The position numbers and the translations under genes were made by a program. From positions 1 through 6,918 of the forward strand of contig DIJW01000150.1 of the NCBI GenBank assembly GCA_002421475.1: a stretch of 6,918 bases of DNA. Reading direction: 5' to 3'. Shown here one piece after another: positions 1-6,918 of this stretch; within the stretch, counting starts at the first letter, position 1, and every line of letters begins with the position of its first letter. The notes beneath the pieces are model-generated. The model had not been told where the DNA came from. It saw only the letters and a program-made list of their open reading frames with translations, and did no database searches. The DNA is from Thiomicrospira sp. UBA5634 (GTDB lineage Bacteria > Pseudomonadota > Gammaproteobacteria > Thiomicrospirales > Thiomicrospiraceae).

Positions 1-1576
1 CCCACTCAATGGTTGCTGGCGGCTTACTTGAAATGTCATAGGTCACGCGCGAAATACGTGGAATTTCGTTAATAATACGATTAGATACTTTTTCCAAAAA
101 GTCATACGGCAAATGCGCCCAGCGTGCGGTCATAAAATCGATTGTTTCTACTGCACGTAAGCTCACCACATAATCATAACGACGTGCATCACCAACCACA
201 CCAACAGACTTGACCGGTAGAAACACGGTAAACGCCTGTGATGTTTTATTGTATAAGTCGGCTTTGCGTAGCTCTTCAATAAAGATATGGTCTGCCAAAC
301 GTAAAATATCTGCATATTCTTTTTTCACTTCACCCAGAATACGCACACCCAAACCAGGACCCGGGAATGGATGGCGATACACCATGTCTGCCGGCAACCC
401 TAGCTCAACGCCAAGTTTGCGCACTTCATCTTTAAATAATTCACGCAATGGCTCAAGCAGTTTAAGCTCCATATCTTCAGGCAAACCGCCGACATTATGA
501 TGCGACTTAATCACTTTTGCTTTGCCTGTTTTTGAACCTGCAGACTCGATTACATCCGGATAAATTGTTCCTTGTGCCAACCACTTCACATTTGTTAATT
601 TAGAAGACTCTTCATCGAACACTTCGATGAAAGTATGACCAATAATTTTACGCTTTTTCTCAGGATCAGCCTCACCAGCCAACTTATCCATAAAACGTTT
701 TTCCGCATTAACACGAATGACTTTGACACCCATGTTTTGCGCGAACATTGCCATAACTTGATCACCTTCTTGATGGCGCAACAAACCATGATCAACAAAT
801 ACGCAAGTTAGCTGTGCACCGATCGCTTTATGCAACAAGGCCGCCACCACTGAGGAATCAACACCACCGGATAAACCAAGCAACACTTCATCTGTGCCAA
901 CCATTTCACGCACGCGCTTTATGCTGTCTTCCACAATATTGGCGGTTGTCCATAGTTTTTCACAACCACAAATTTGGCTGACAAAACGCTCCAATATGCG
1001 CAAACCCTGTTTAGTGTGGGTTACTTCCGGGTGAAATTGAATGCCATAGAAATGTTTTGCTTCATCCGCCATCCCGGCAACCGGACAGCTGTCGGTACTC
1101 GCCATCAACTTAAACCCTTGCGGCATACGCTCAACACGATCACCGTGCGACATCCACACATCCAGCAATCCATGACCCTGCGCATTAACATGATCTTCTA
1201 TATCACGAAATAACTCGGTATGACCGTGAGCACGAACTTGAGCGTAACCATATTCATGCTCATCGGCATGGATCACTTCGCCGCCAAGTTGCTGCGCCAT
1301 AGTCTGCATGCCATAACAAATACCCAACAAAGGCACACCCAGTTCAAACACCAGGCCTGGTGCTTTGGGTGCATCATCGCCAATCACCGTTTCCGGACCG
1401 CCCGATAAGATAATACCGCGCGCACCAAAATCTTGGATAACTTGCGGATCAACGTCCCACGGCTCAATCTCGCAATAGACACCGATTTCACGAACACGTC
1501 GCGCGATAAGCTGCGTGTATTGCGAACCAAAGTCGAGAATTAAAATACGGTGATCGTGAATAGAATGTTGTGTCAT
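1..1576 (-). CDS. guaA: GMP synthase (glutamine-hydrolysing), 3'-truncated by window edge
   Basis: GuaA converts XMP to GMP using ATP and ammonia released from glutamine, the last step of guanine nucleotide synthesis in the cytoplasm. My translation from the ATG at 1576 is open for 525 codons and runs off the window in the conserved ending [12 protein letters not shown]. Only a final residue (probably Glu) and the stop are missing, so the length matches the E. coli enzyme. The N-terminal class I glutamine amidotransferase domain (about residues 8-200) shows the catalytic triad: Cys87 in GICYG, His182 and Glu184 in QFHPEV. The ATP pyrophosphatase domain follows, with the P-loop SGGVDSS at 236-242. 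The C-terminal dimerisation and XMP-binding part contains [10 protein letters not shown] see no frameshift. The gene lies 71 bp downstream of guaB on the same strand. The ribosome-binding site is weak (GGA about 6 nt before the ATG). Identity is secure. Confidence 0.98.
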   Translation of the reverse strand, partial: MTQHSIHDHRILILDFGSQYTQLIARRVREIGVYCEIEPWDVDPQVIQDFGARGIILSGGPETVIGDDAPKAPGLVFELGVPLLGICYGMQTMAQQLGGEVIHADEHEYGYAQVRAHGHTELFRDIEDHVNAQGHGLLDVWMSHGDRVERMPQGFKLMASTDSCPVAGMADEAKHFYGIQFHPEVTHTKQGLRILERFVSQICGCEKLWTTANIVEDSIKRVREMVGTDEVLLGLSGGVDSSVVAALLHKAIGAQLTCVFVDHGLLRHQEGDQVMAMFAQNMGVKVIRVNAEKRFMDKLAGEADPEKKRKIIGHTFIEVFDEESSKLTNVKWLAQGTIYPDVIESAGSKTGKAKVIKSHHNVGGLPEDMELKLLEPLRELFKDEVRKLGVELGLPADMVYRHPFPGPGLGVRILGEVKKEYADILRLADHIFIEELRKADLYNKTSQAFTVFLPVKSVGVVGDARRYDYVVSLRAVETIDFMTARWAHLPYDFLEKVSNRIINEIPRISRVTYDISSKPPATIEW

Positions 1577-1583
1577 AGCGAAT

Positions 1584-1621
1584 CCAAAATAAAAGATAAA
1601 AAGCAGAGCTAAGCTCTGCTT
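1584..1621 (-). terminator. Terminator-like hairpin between guaB and guaA
   Basis: Positions 1601-1621 form a perfect 10-bp inverted repeat (AAGCAGAGCT / AGCTCTGCTT) around one central base. Read on the minus strand, it is followed by a T-rich tract (TTTATCTTTTATTTT, 1586-1600). This has the form of an intrinsic terminator lying after the guaB stop and before the guaA start. The stem is only moderately GC-rich and the T tract is interrupted, so it may end only some transcripts or protect the guaB mRNA end. The other direction (plus) has no T run. The structure is seen in sequence; its activity is inferred. Confidence 0.6.
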
Positions 1622-1647
1622 AAACAAGATTGATGGCGAATTTTAAA

Positions 1648-3111
<1,464 letters not shown>

Positions 3112-3174
3112 TCACTACCTCTCATAATTCTTATAGGCGGATTAGATTTTTTATTGCCGACGACACAAATTCAT

Positions 3175-3203
3175 CTATTAAAAAATTTATGCTTTCATTT
3201 CAA
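3175..3203 (-). promoter_or_regulatory. Candidate sigma70-type promoter of guaBA
   Basis: On the minus strand, TTGAAA (3198-3203) and TAATAG (3175-3180) are separated by exactly 17 bp of A/T-rich sequence. Transcription would begin near 3168 and leave a leader of about 60 nt before the GTG start of guaB. The -35 matches consensus at five of six positions and the -10 at three. No PurR-type operator (ACGCAAACGTTTGCGT-like) is visible nearby. Prediction by eye only. Confidence 0.5.
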
Positions 3204-3278
3204 CAACCTAACTCAAACAACCCCTAGGTTAACCGGCAAAATGCCCTAAATTCTAAAAAATTTACCCTATTATAAAGT

Positions 3279-3308
3279 TTGACAGGAGCGGGGTAAACTT
3301 AATAACGT
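3279..3308 (+). promoter_or_regulatory. Candidate promoter of the lipoprotein gene
   Basis: A perfect -35 hexamer TTGACA lies at 3279-3284. The -10 is less clear: TAACGT at 3303-3308 (18-bp spacing) or TAATAA at 3300-3305 (15-bp spacing). Transcription from here would leave a leader of roughly 110-120 nt before the ATG at 3432. The -35 sits inside the inverted repeat TTTACCC...GGGTAAA, which could be an operator. A second weak -10-like TATACA lies at 3370-3375. Prediction by eye. Confidence 0.45.
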
Positions 3309-3317
3309 ATACGCAGA

Positions 3318-3361
3318 TACGAAAAACAGAAAAAAACTCTGTTCGTACTTTAGCTTTTTTT
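3318..3361 (+). promoter_or_regulatory. Structured leader: bulged hairpin followed by T7
   Basis: Within the predicted leader of the lipoprotein mRNA, TACGA (3318-3322) pairs with TCGTA (3343-3347). Inside it, ACAGA (3326-3330) pairs with TCTGT (3338-3342), giving a stem with one 3-nt bulge and a 7-nt A-rich loop. A run of seven T lies at 3355-3361, about 7 nt after the stem. The A-rich left part could instead pair with the T run, so two competing folds are possible. It could be a weak terminator or attenuator, a stability element, or coincidence in A/T-rich DNA. Confidence 0.35.
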
Positions 3362-3431
3362 GTTCATCCTATACAATTAAAAACCGTGATTAACACAAAA
3401 AAATAAAAGCTCATCAAACTTGGAGGAATAC

Positions 3432-3743
3432 ATGAATAAATTATTAGTTGGTGCAACTGTTTTAGCAACACTAGCATTAGGTGCATGTACACACAATGGC
3501 ACGAAAGACAACTATGGCTCTCTAGTAGCAGAAGCTAAAGCCAAACAAGAACAATCTAAAAAGAATGGTAACGTTTGGCAACAGCGCAACATGAAACAAC
3601 CTTATGTTGACCACTACTTAGCTGAAGCTGAAAAAGCACGCTTAGAATCAGTACGTTTAGCGGCTGAAGCCGTTAAATCAGCCAATGCTCAGATTGCTCA
3701 ATCTGAGGAAGGCAAAAAACTAACTCCAGGTTGGTACAAATAA
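3432..3743 (+). CDS. Small alanine-rich outer-membrane lipoprotein, Lpp-like
   Basis: I do not recognise a named gene. The best start is the ATG at 3432, with GGAGG at 3422-3426 and 5-nt spacing, giving 103 residues; a TTG at 3420 would lie before that site. Residues 1-18 are a lipoprotein signal peptide, with lipobox LGAC and lipidated Cys19. Residue +2 is Thr, not Asp, which by the Lol rule predicts the outer membrane. The mature part is about 85 residues. A charged Ala/Lys/Gln-rich segment (31-56) is followed by a long alanine-rich helix (about 58-93) with Ala/Leu/Val/Ile spacing suited to a coiled coil or alanine zipper. The protein ends in PGWYK with Lys103 last, as Braun's lipoprotein ends in a lysine that is linked to peptidoglycan. 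Strong RBS, own promoter and strong terminator suggest an abundant single-gene transcript. A peptidoglycan-anchoring role is inferred; lipoprotein status is well supported. Confidence 0.88.
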   Translation: MNKLLVGATVLATLALGACTHNGTKDNYGSLVAEAKAKQEQSKKNGNVWQQRNMKQPYVDHYLAEAEKARLESVRLAAEAVKSANAQIAQSEEGKKLTPGWYK

Positions 3744-3762
3744 GTTTACGGACTTATCGTAT

Positions 3763-3790
3763 AAAAAAGCCGGCATTTGCCGGCTTTTTT
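3763..3790. terminator. Strong bidirectional intrinsic terminator
   Basis: GCCGGC (3769-3774) pairs with GCCGGC (3779-3784) around a 4-nt loop. The stem is flanked by A6 (3763-3768) and T6 (3785-3790), so the inverted repeat is 13 bp per arm. It reads as a rho-independent terminator in both directions. It ends the lipoprotein transcript 20 bp after its stop, and from the other side it ends the convergent membrane-protein gene, whose TAA stop (3789-3791) overlaps the T run. Confidence 0.93.
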
Positions 3791-4460
3791 ATTTCCCATT
3801 CAAATATTGCTCATCACTAAACGTACTCACCCACTCCGGTTTCATTAACACCAACCCAGCAAGCAAAAAACCATTCAGAAATGCTTCCGGAGCGGCAATC
3901 AACGGAATATACGGCAAAAAGTTATAACTTAATGCCGTCATATCGTAAACCCCATCCAACCACAATACGGCCGCCACCGCAAACATCGCCACGACAGTAC
4001 TTATTCCCGCAGCTAAAAATCCATTTAAAAAAACATACACAAAAAAGTTACGATGCAAATAACGATAAGCCAACTCATAAATCCACCAAGTCAACATAAT
4101 CGGAATCCATCCCATCAACAGTGCATTTAACGCAAAACTTATCCAACCTGCATCACCGTTTAAACTCACCCCCAACAACCCTAATGTCATCGCCATTAAA
4201 GCAAATTGAGGACCAAACATGAGAGTAACAACGGTCATCAATAAAAAATGAAAACTAAAGCCTCCACCAATGCCGGCACTAAAACTCCATACCAAAATAA
4301 TGACTAAAGCCATACCAAACAAAACATGCTGGGCGGCACGATCCCCTTTCACTTTATACCAAGGAGCCGTTTTCCACGCCCACAGCATGCTAGCTAAAAA
4401 CAATATCCAAGCAGTCACCAACCAACCTAAACTCAACAGATCATCCGGCAAATTCATCAT
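3789..4460 (-). CDS. CbiM-like membrane protein (energy-coupling factor permease family, COG3235-type)
   Basis: A polytopic inner-membrane protein of 223 residues (222 if the second ATG at 4457 is used). AAGGA lies 4 nt before the first ATG and 7 nt before the second, which favours the second. About six hydrophobic segments are visible, near residues 8-29, 46-65, 70-100, 105-128, 138-170 and 178-207. Landmarks I associate with this family are GFSFHFLLMT (His71), SLNGDAGW, NALLMGWIP, RNFFVYVFLNGF, PEAFLNGFLL and the ending PEWVSTFSDEQYLNGK. Databases often label such proteins energy-coupling factor ABC transporter permease by similarity to CbiM, the cobalt or nickel substrate-binding component. 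The N-terminal Met-His-Ile metal-binding start of true CbiM/NikM is absent, and no ATPase or CbiQ-type gene lies nearby. Family assignment is fairly sure; metal transport is unproven. Confidence 0.85.
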   Translation of the reverse strand: MMNLPDDLLSLGWLVTAWILFLASMLWAWKTAPWYKVKGDRAAQHVLFGMALVIILVWSFSAGIGGGFSFHFLLMTVVTLMFGPQFALMAMTLGLLGVSLNGDAGWISFALNALLMGWIPIMLTWWIYELAYRYLHRNFFVYVFLNGFLAAGISTVVAMFAVAAVLWLDGVYDMTALSYNFLPYIPLIAAPEAFLNGFLLAGLVLMKPEWVSTFSDEQYLNGK

Positions 4461-4515
4461 CCTGTCCTTTTTCTGTATTGATCAGCTTATAATACCCCTT
4501 TTGATGCAAATTCAA
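4461..4515. promoter_or_regulatory. Compact divergent promoter region (membrane protein / RDD-serB)
   Basis: Only 43 bp separate the two divergent start codons. On the minus strand, TTGAAT (4510-4515) and TATAAG (4486-4491) with 18-bp spacing make a credible promoter for the CbiM-like gene, followed by its AAGGA ribosome-binding site. On the plus strand a perfect TATAAT lies at 4488-4493 on the same bases, but I find no good -35 before it. If the plus-strand site is used, transcription would start within a few bases of the RDD gene's first ATG. The two polymerase sites overlap and would be mutually exclusive. Prediction by eye. Confidence 0.5.
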
Positions 4516-4938
4516 CCAGCCATGTTAAAAGCCAAAATTTTGTTTGCCCTGTTTTACGATACATTATTACTTTTTGCCATTTGGTTTGTTGCAACACTGC
4601 CGTTTGTGATTTGGCAAGGTGAAAACTTTCATCAACAGCCAATGACATTACTCGCGTATCAACTGTACCTAATTGGCATAAGTTATATTTACTTGCGTTA
4701 CTTTTGGTTACAAACCGGGCAAACTCCAGGGTTACGAAGTTGGAATCTGCGACTCGTTAGAACAGACGGCTACTTACTGACTTCACGCGATAGTCTTGTA
4801 CGATTCATTTTCAGTCTGCTTTCGATTGCGACATTAGGACTAGGCTGGTTATGGCTGTTTTTTAACCGCAATAATCAAACTTTGCATGATCAATTTAGTG
4901 ACACTCAAATCGTATTCACCCAACCCAATTCAGATTAA
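4504..4938 (+). CDS. RDD-family membrane protein
   Basis: A 144-residue inner-membrane protein with three hydrophobic segments, near residues 12-37, 48-69 and 99-120. RDD-family landmarks are present: FYDTLLLF (Asp19), then GQTPGLRSWNLRLVRTDG at 72-89, SLVRF at 97-101, and the ending QTLHDQFSDT with Asp129. The N-terminal Arg that helps name the family is not visible, Lys9 or Lys11 lying in its place. The frame is open far upstream, but that part is antisense to the CbiM-like gene, so I start at the ATG at 4504. A second in-frame ATG at 4522 would give 138 residues. Neither has a clear ribosome-binding site. The gene ends 24 bp before the preferred serB start, so the two are probably co-transcribed. 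RDD proteins have no general function; some are proposed to be transporters. Confidence 0.85.
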   Translation: MQIQPAMLKAKILFALFYDTLLLFAIWFVATLPFVIWQGENFHQQPMTLLAYQLYLIGISYIYLRYFWLQTGQTPGLRSWNLRLVRTDGYLLTSRDSLVRFIFSLLSIATLGLGWLWLFFNRNNQTLHDQFSDTQIVFTQPNSD

Positions 4939-4962
4939 CTTGTTATGCCCAAAAAGGATTGT

Positions 4963-5796
4963 ATGTCTACCGTCATTATTCACACCCCAGTGCTTAACTT
5001 TGAGCAAAGCACCCAACTTGAACGCCAATTTGGTAATAAACCGCTAAAAAAAGCACAACATTACCGTATTGAAACAAACAAAACAGTTGATCGCGAGCAA
5101 TTGGGTGGGCTTTCAGCGCAACTCGGTTTTGATATCAACCTCCTGCCTGACGAGTTCGACAGTCAACAAGTCAAGTTGGTGATCAGCGACATGGATTCAA
5201 CTTTAATTGCGATTGAGTGCATTGACGAAATCGCCGACATGATGAACATCAAACCGCAGGTTTCAGAAATCACCGAAGCTGCCATGCGTGGTGAACTGAA
5301 TTTTGAACAATCACTCACACAACGCGTTCAATTACTTGCCGGTCTTGATGTCAATGCTTTACAACGCGTTTACGACGAACGGTTAACACTCAATCCCGGC
5401 GCAGAAAAATGGCTGGCAGGACTTAAAAAAGCTAACATCCCGTTTGCATTAGTCTCCGGTGGTTTTAACTTCTTCACTGAACGTTTAAAACAACGCCTTG
5501 AGCTAGACTTTACTCGTGCCAATGCGCTGCAAATTGATAACCACAAACTAACCGGCAAAGTTGAAGGTGGCATTATTGGCGCCCAAGCTAAAGCAGATTT
5601 TTTACTTGAATTATGCGAACAACTGCAAATAAAACCAAATCAAGTCATTGCGGTGGGGGATGGTGCAAACGATTTATTGATGATGCAACAAGCAGGGTTA
5701 AGTGTTGCTTATCATGCAAAACCCAAAGTTCAAGATCAAGCCACCACAGCACTTAACTTCCGCGGATTAGATGCTATTTTGGACTTTATTAATTAA
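4963..5796 (+). CDS. serB: Phosphoserine phosphatase
   Basis: SerB removes phosphate from O-phospho-L-serine, the last step of serine synthesis, in the cytoplasm. I prefer the ATG at 4963 (277 residues) because AAGGA lies just before it at 4954-4958. An in-frame ATG at 4945 would add six residues but has no ribosome-binding site. Residues 1-70 are a divergent N-terminal regulatory-type domain. The HAD phosphatase core follows. Motif I is DMDST at 76-80, with nucleophile Asp76 and acid/base Asp78. It is followed by IECIDEIADM, typical of SerB, and by AAMRGELNFEQSL. Motif II is SGGF with Ser165, motif III is Lys210, and motif IV is GDGAND with Asp233 and Asp237. All catalytic residues are present, so it should be active. 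It probably shares a transcript with the upstream RDD gene. Confidence 0.96.
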   Translation: MSTVIIHTPVLNFEQSTQLERQFGNKPLKKAQHYRIETNKTVDREQLGGLSAQLGFDINLLPDEFDSQQVKLVISDMDSTLIAIECIDEIADMMNIKPQVSEITEAAMRGELNFEQSLTQRVQLLAGLDVNALQRVYDERLTLNPGAEKWLAGLKKANIPFALVSGGFNFFTERLKQRLELDFTRANALQIDNHKLTGKVEGGIIGAQAKADFLLELCEQLQIKPNQVIAVGDGANDLLMMQQAGLSVAYHAKPKVQDQATTALNFRGLDAILDFIN

Positions 5797-5804
5797 TGAA
5801 TCGA

Positions 5805-5822
5805 ACCACCAGGCCTGGTGGT
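5805..5822. repeat. Perfect 18-bp palindrome after serB
   Basis: ACCACCAGGCCTGGTGGT is a perfect palindrome with 9-bp arms and no loop, 8 bp after the serB stop. It has no T run of its own. It could form a stem in RNA ahead of the next terminator, protect the mRNA end, or be a dimeric protein-binding site. Its inner 14 bases recur inside guaA at 1349-1362. Confidence 0.7.
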
Positions 5823-5828
5823 GATAAC

Positions 5829-5864
5829 GCGGGCAATAAAAAAGCGAGCTAAGCCCGCTTTTTT
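5829..5864. terminator. Bidirectional terminator between serB and the MBL-fold gene
   Basis: A6 at 5838-5843 and T6 at 5859-5864 flank an imperfect stem, GCGAGC (5844-5849) with GCCCGC (5853-5858) minus one mismatch. On the plus strand the mismatch is A-C; on the minus strand it becomes a G-U wobble, so this stem works better for the convergent MBL-fold gene, whose stop is 17 bp away. For serB, an alternative perfect stem forms between GCGGGC (5829-5834) and GCCCGC (5853-5858), also ending at the T run. One element therefore probably ends both genes, using different left arms. Confidence 0.82.
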
Positions 5865-5881
5865 ATTCAAACATTTAAAGC

Positions 5882-6880
5882 TTAAAACAAGCTACGTTCA
5901 AACTCTTGATATGCATCACTGACAAAACGCCCTAAAGTATGCTCATAACCCGGCCACTTGCTGGCGACCTTCTGCATAAACGGTTCAGCTTCAATTTTTG
6001 GTTTAATTTCAAAATCCGACAAACCGGCATCGTAGTACTCCCCTACTTTTCCGTACAGAATTTCAAAAAACTCTTTTTGATCATTTACTAAAGCCATACC
6101 ATCATGATCACCATGTCCGGTAATAAAGGCTTTAATATGCGTCATTTGCTGGAATTTTTCCATCGCATCAATTGAGCCTTGGAAACTGCCATCCGCCATA
6201 TTGGCAACGCGACGCATCGCCATATCACCTAAATACATCACTTTTTCTTCAACCACTTCCACCGCTAAATCAGAGTCAGTGTGGACTTTACCCATATAGT
6301 GGATTTTAAAGGTTGTATTGCCCATTTTAATGGTCTCACCACCTACCAACTCCTTAGTTGGCGCAGTCACGACCGTGCCGGCAGTCGCATTATTGGTGTT
6401 ACGACTCATAAAGCCTGTCCAGAACTCACCGGCACCGTTTTTAACTTGTTCCATAATTTTAGGATGAGCGTAAATTTCTACATTCGGATAAGCTTCAACA
6501 AACGCATGGTTACCTAACCAATGATCACCATGGAAATGGGTATTAATCACTTTTACAACCGGTTTATCAGTCACGGTTTTAATCTGACGAATTAACATCT
6601 CACCGATTTGTACCGAACCACCGGTATCAATCACTAATACACCTTCAGAAGTCACCACAAAACCCGGGTTACTGAAAAACCCAAAGTTTTCAGGAGACGG
6701 CTCTGGATCCTTCGCTAAAAAATAGTAACAACGATCCGTCACTTTGGTGATCGGAATATTAGGTACAGCCGGACCCTTTACTTCCCAATCATCGGCAGCA
6801 TACAACGGCTTCATTACTGAAAAACCAACCATACCCGCAGTTAACCCTAAAGCTGACTTCAACAAATCACGACGCTTCAT
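5882..6880 (-). CDS. Tat-exported metallo-beta-lactamase-fold hydrolase (SoxH-like)
   Basis: A 332-residue protein with a twin-arginine signal (MKRRDLLKSALGL, hydrophobic core to about residue 23, probable cleavage near PLYA/ADDW at 28-29). It should be exported folded to the periplasm. The mature part is a metallo-beta-lactamase domain with the full binuclear metal set: HFHGDH at 115-120 (His115, His117, Asp119, His120), His200 in KVHTDSD, Asp219 in YLGDM and His256 in TGHGDHDG. The domain begins with NPGFVVTSEGVLVIDTGG. A helical tail of about 60 residues follows. Tat-exported members of this type resemble SoxH and the quinoprotein-relay zinc hydrolases found near sulfur-oxidation or quinoprotein genes, but no such genes are in view and the substrate is unknown. 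The start at 6880 has AAAGGA 9 nt upstream. Fold and export are secure; the subfamily is tentative. Confidence 0.92.
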   Translation of the reverse strand: MKRRDLLKSALGLTAGMVGFSVMKPLYAADDWEVKGPAVPNIPITKVTDRCYYFLAKDPEPSPENFGFFSNPGFVVTSEGVLVIDTGGSVQIGEMLIRQIKTVTDKPVVKVINTHFHGDHWLGNHAFVEAYPNVEIYAHPKIMEQVKNGAGEFWTGFMSRNTNNATAGTVVTAPTKELVGGETIKMGNTTFKIHYMGKVHTDSDLAVEVVEEKVMYLGDMAMRRVANMADGSFQGSIDAMEKFQQMTHIKAFITGHGDHDGMALVNDQKEFFEILYGKVGEYYDAGLSDFEIKPKIEAEPFMQKVASKWPGYEHTLGRFVSDAYQEFERSLF

Positions 6881-6918
6881 CTTGCACTATCCTTTTATTC
6901 TTAATTAAGCGAGTAAAC

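Noticed and set aside
210..1408. Several short open frames within guaA on both strands
   Set aside because: GuaA reads continuously with all catalytic motifs through this region; these frames are shadows and show no frameshift in guaA.
1606..1614. GAGCTAAGC shared by the guaBA hairpin and the serB terminator (5846-5854)
   Set aside because: Nine bases within two hairpins built from similar AGCT-type arms is plausibly coincidence; no wider similarity is seen.
3881..4099. Short plus-strand frame opposite the CbiM-like gene
   Set aside because: It has no ribosome-binding site or recognisable domain and mirrors a well-supported membrane-protein gene.
4270..4503. Upstream extension of the RDD gene in the same open frame
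   Set aside because: The extension is antisense to the CbiM-like gene, is not hydrophobic or RDD-like, and would run through the divergent promoter region.
4945..4962. Longer serB start at 4945
   Set aside because: No ribosome-binding site precedes it, while AAGGA sits directly before the ATG at 4963.
6881..6918. Promoter for the MBL-fold gene near the TTAATTAA at 6901-6908
   Set aside because: Only 38 bp of upstream sequence is available, too little to call -35 and -10 elements with confidence.

Overview
The window looks like ordinary chromosomal DNA of a moderately AT-rich gammaproteobacterium. The adjacent guaB-guaA pair, E. coli-like IMP dehydrogenase and GMP synthase numbering, a Lol-type outer-membrane lipoprotein and a SerB of gammaproteobacterial style all point that way. 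A sulfur-oxidising or methylotrophic lineage (Thiotrichales-like) is possible because of the SoxH-like metallo-hydrolase, but that is a guess. I see no mobile element, CRISPR array, tRNA, rRNA or phage gene.

Layout. Positions 1-3108 (minus strand) hold guaB followed by guaA, the last two steps from IMP to GMP. GuaA loses only its last codon and stop to the window edge. A perfect hairpin with a U-rich tail lies between the two genes. Positions 3109-3431 form a divergent intergenic region with a good sigma70-type promoter candidate for guaB, a second candidate facing the other way, and a structured A/T-rich leader of about 110 nt. That leader precedes a small alanine-rich outer-membrane lipoprotein (3432-3743, plus) ending in a C-terminal lysine, reminiscent of Braun's lipoprotein. 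A strong bidirectional terminator separates it from a convergent gene for a six-helix CbiM-like membrane protein (3789-4460, minus).

That membrane-protein gene is divergent, with only 43 bp between start codons, from a likely two-gene unit: an RDD-family membrane protein and serB phosphoserine phosphatase (4504-5796, plus). A palindrome and a second hairpin terminator separate serB from a convergent Tat-exported metallo-beta-lactamase-fold hydrolase (5882-6880, minus).

Functionally, guaBA makes guanine nucleotides and serB makes L-serine. The other four genes act at the envelope or periplasm and have no precise known role. I found no convincing new multi-gene system. The points most worth a second look are the Lpp-like lipoprotein and its structured leader, the terminator-like hairpin inside guaBA, the orphan CbiM-like protein, and a palindrome that occurs both inside guaA and after serB.
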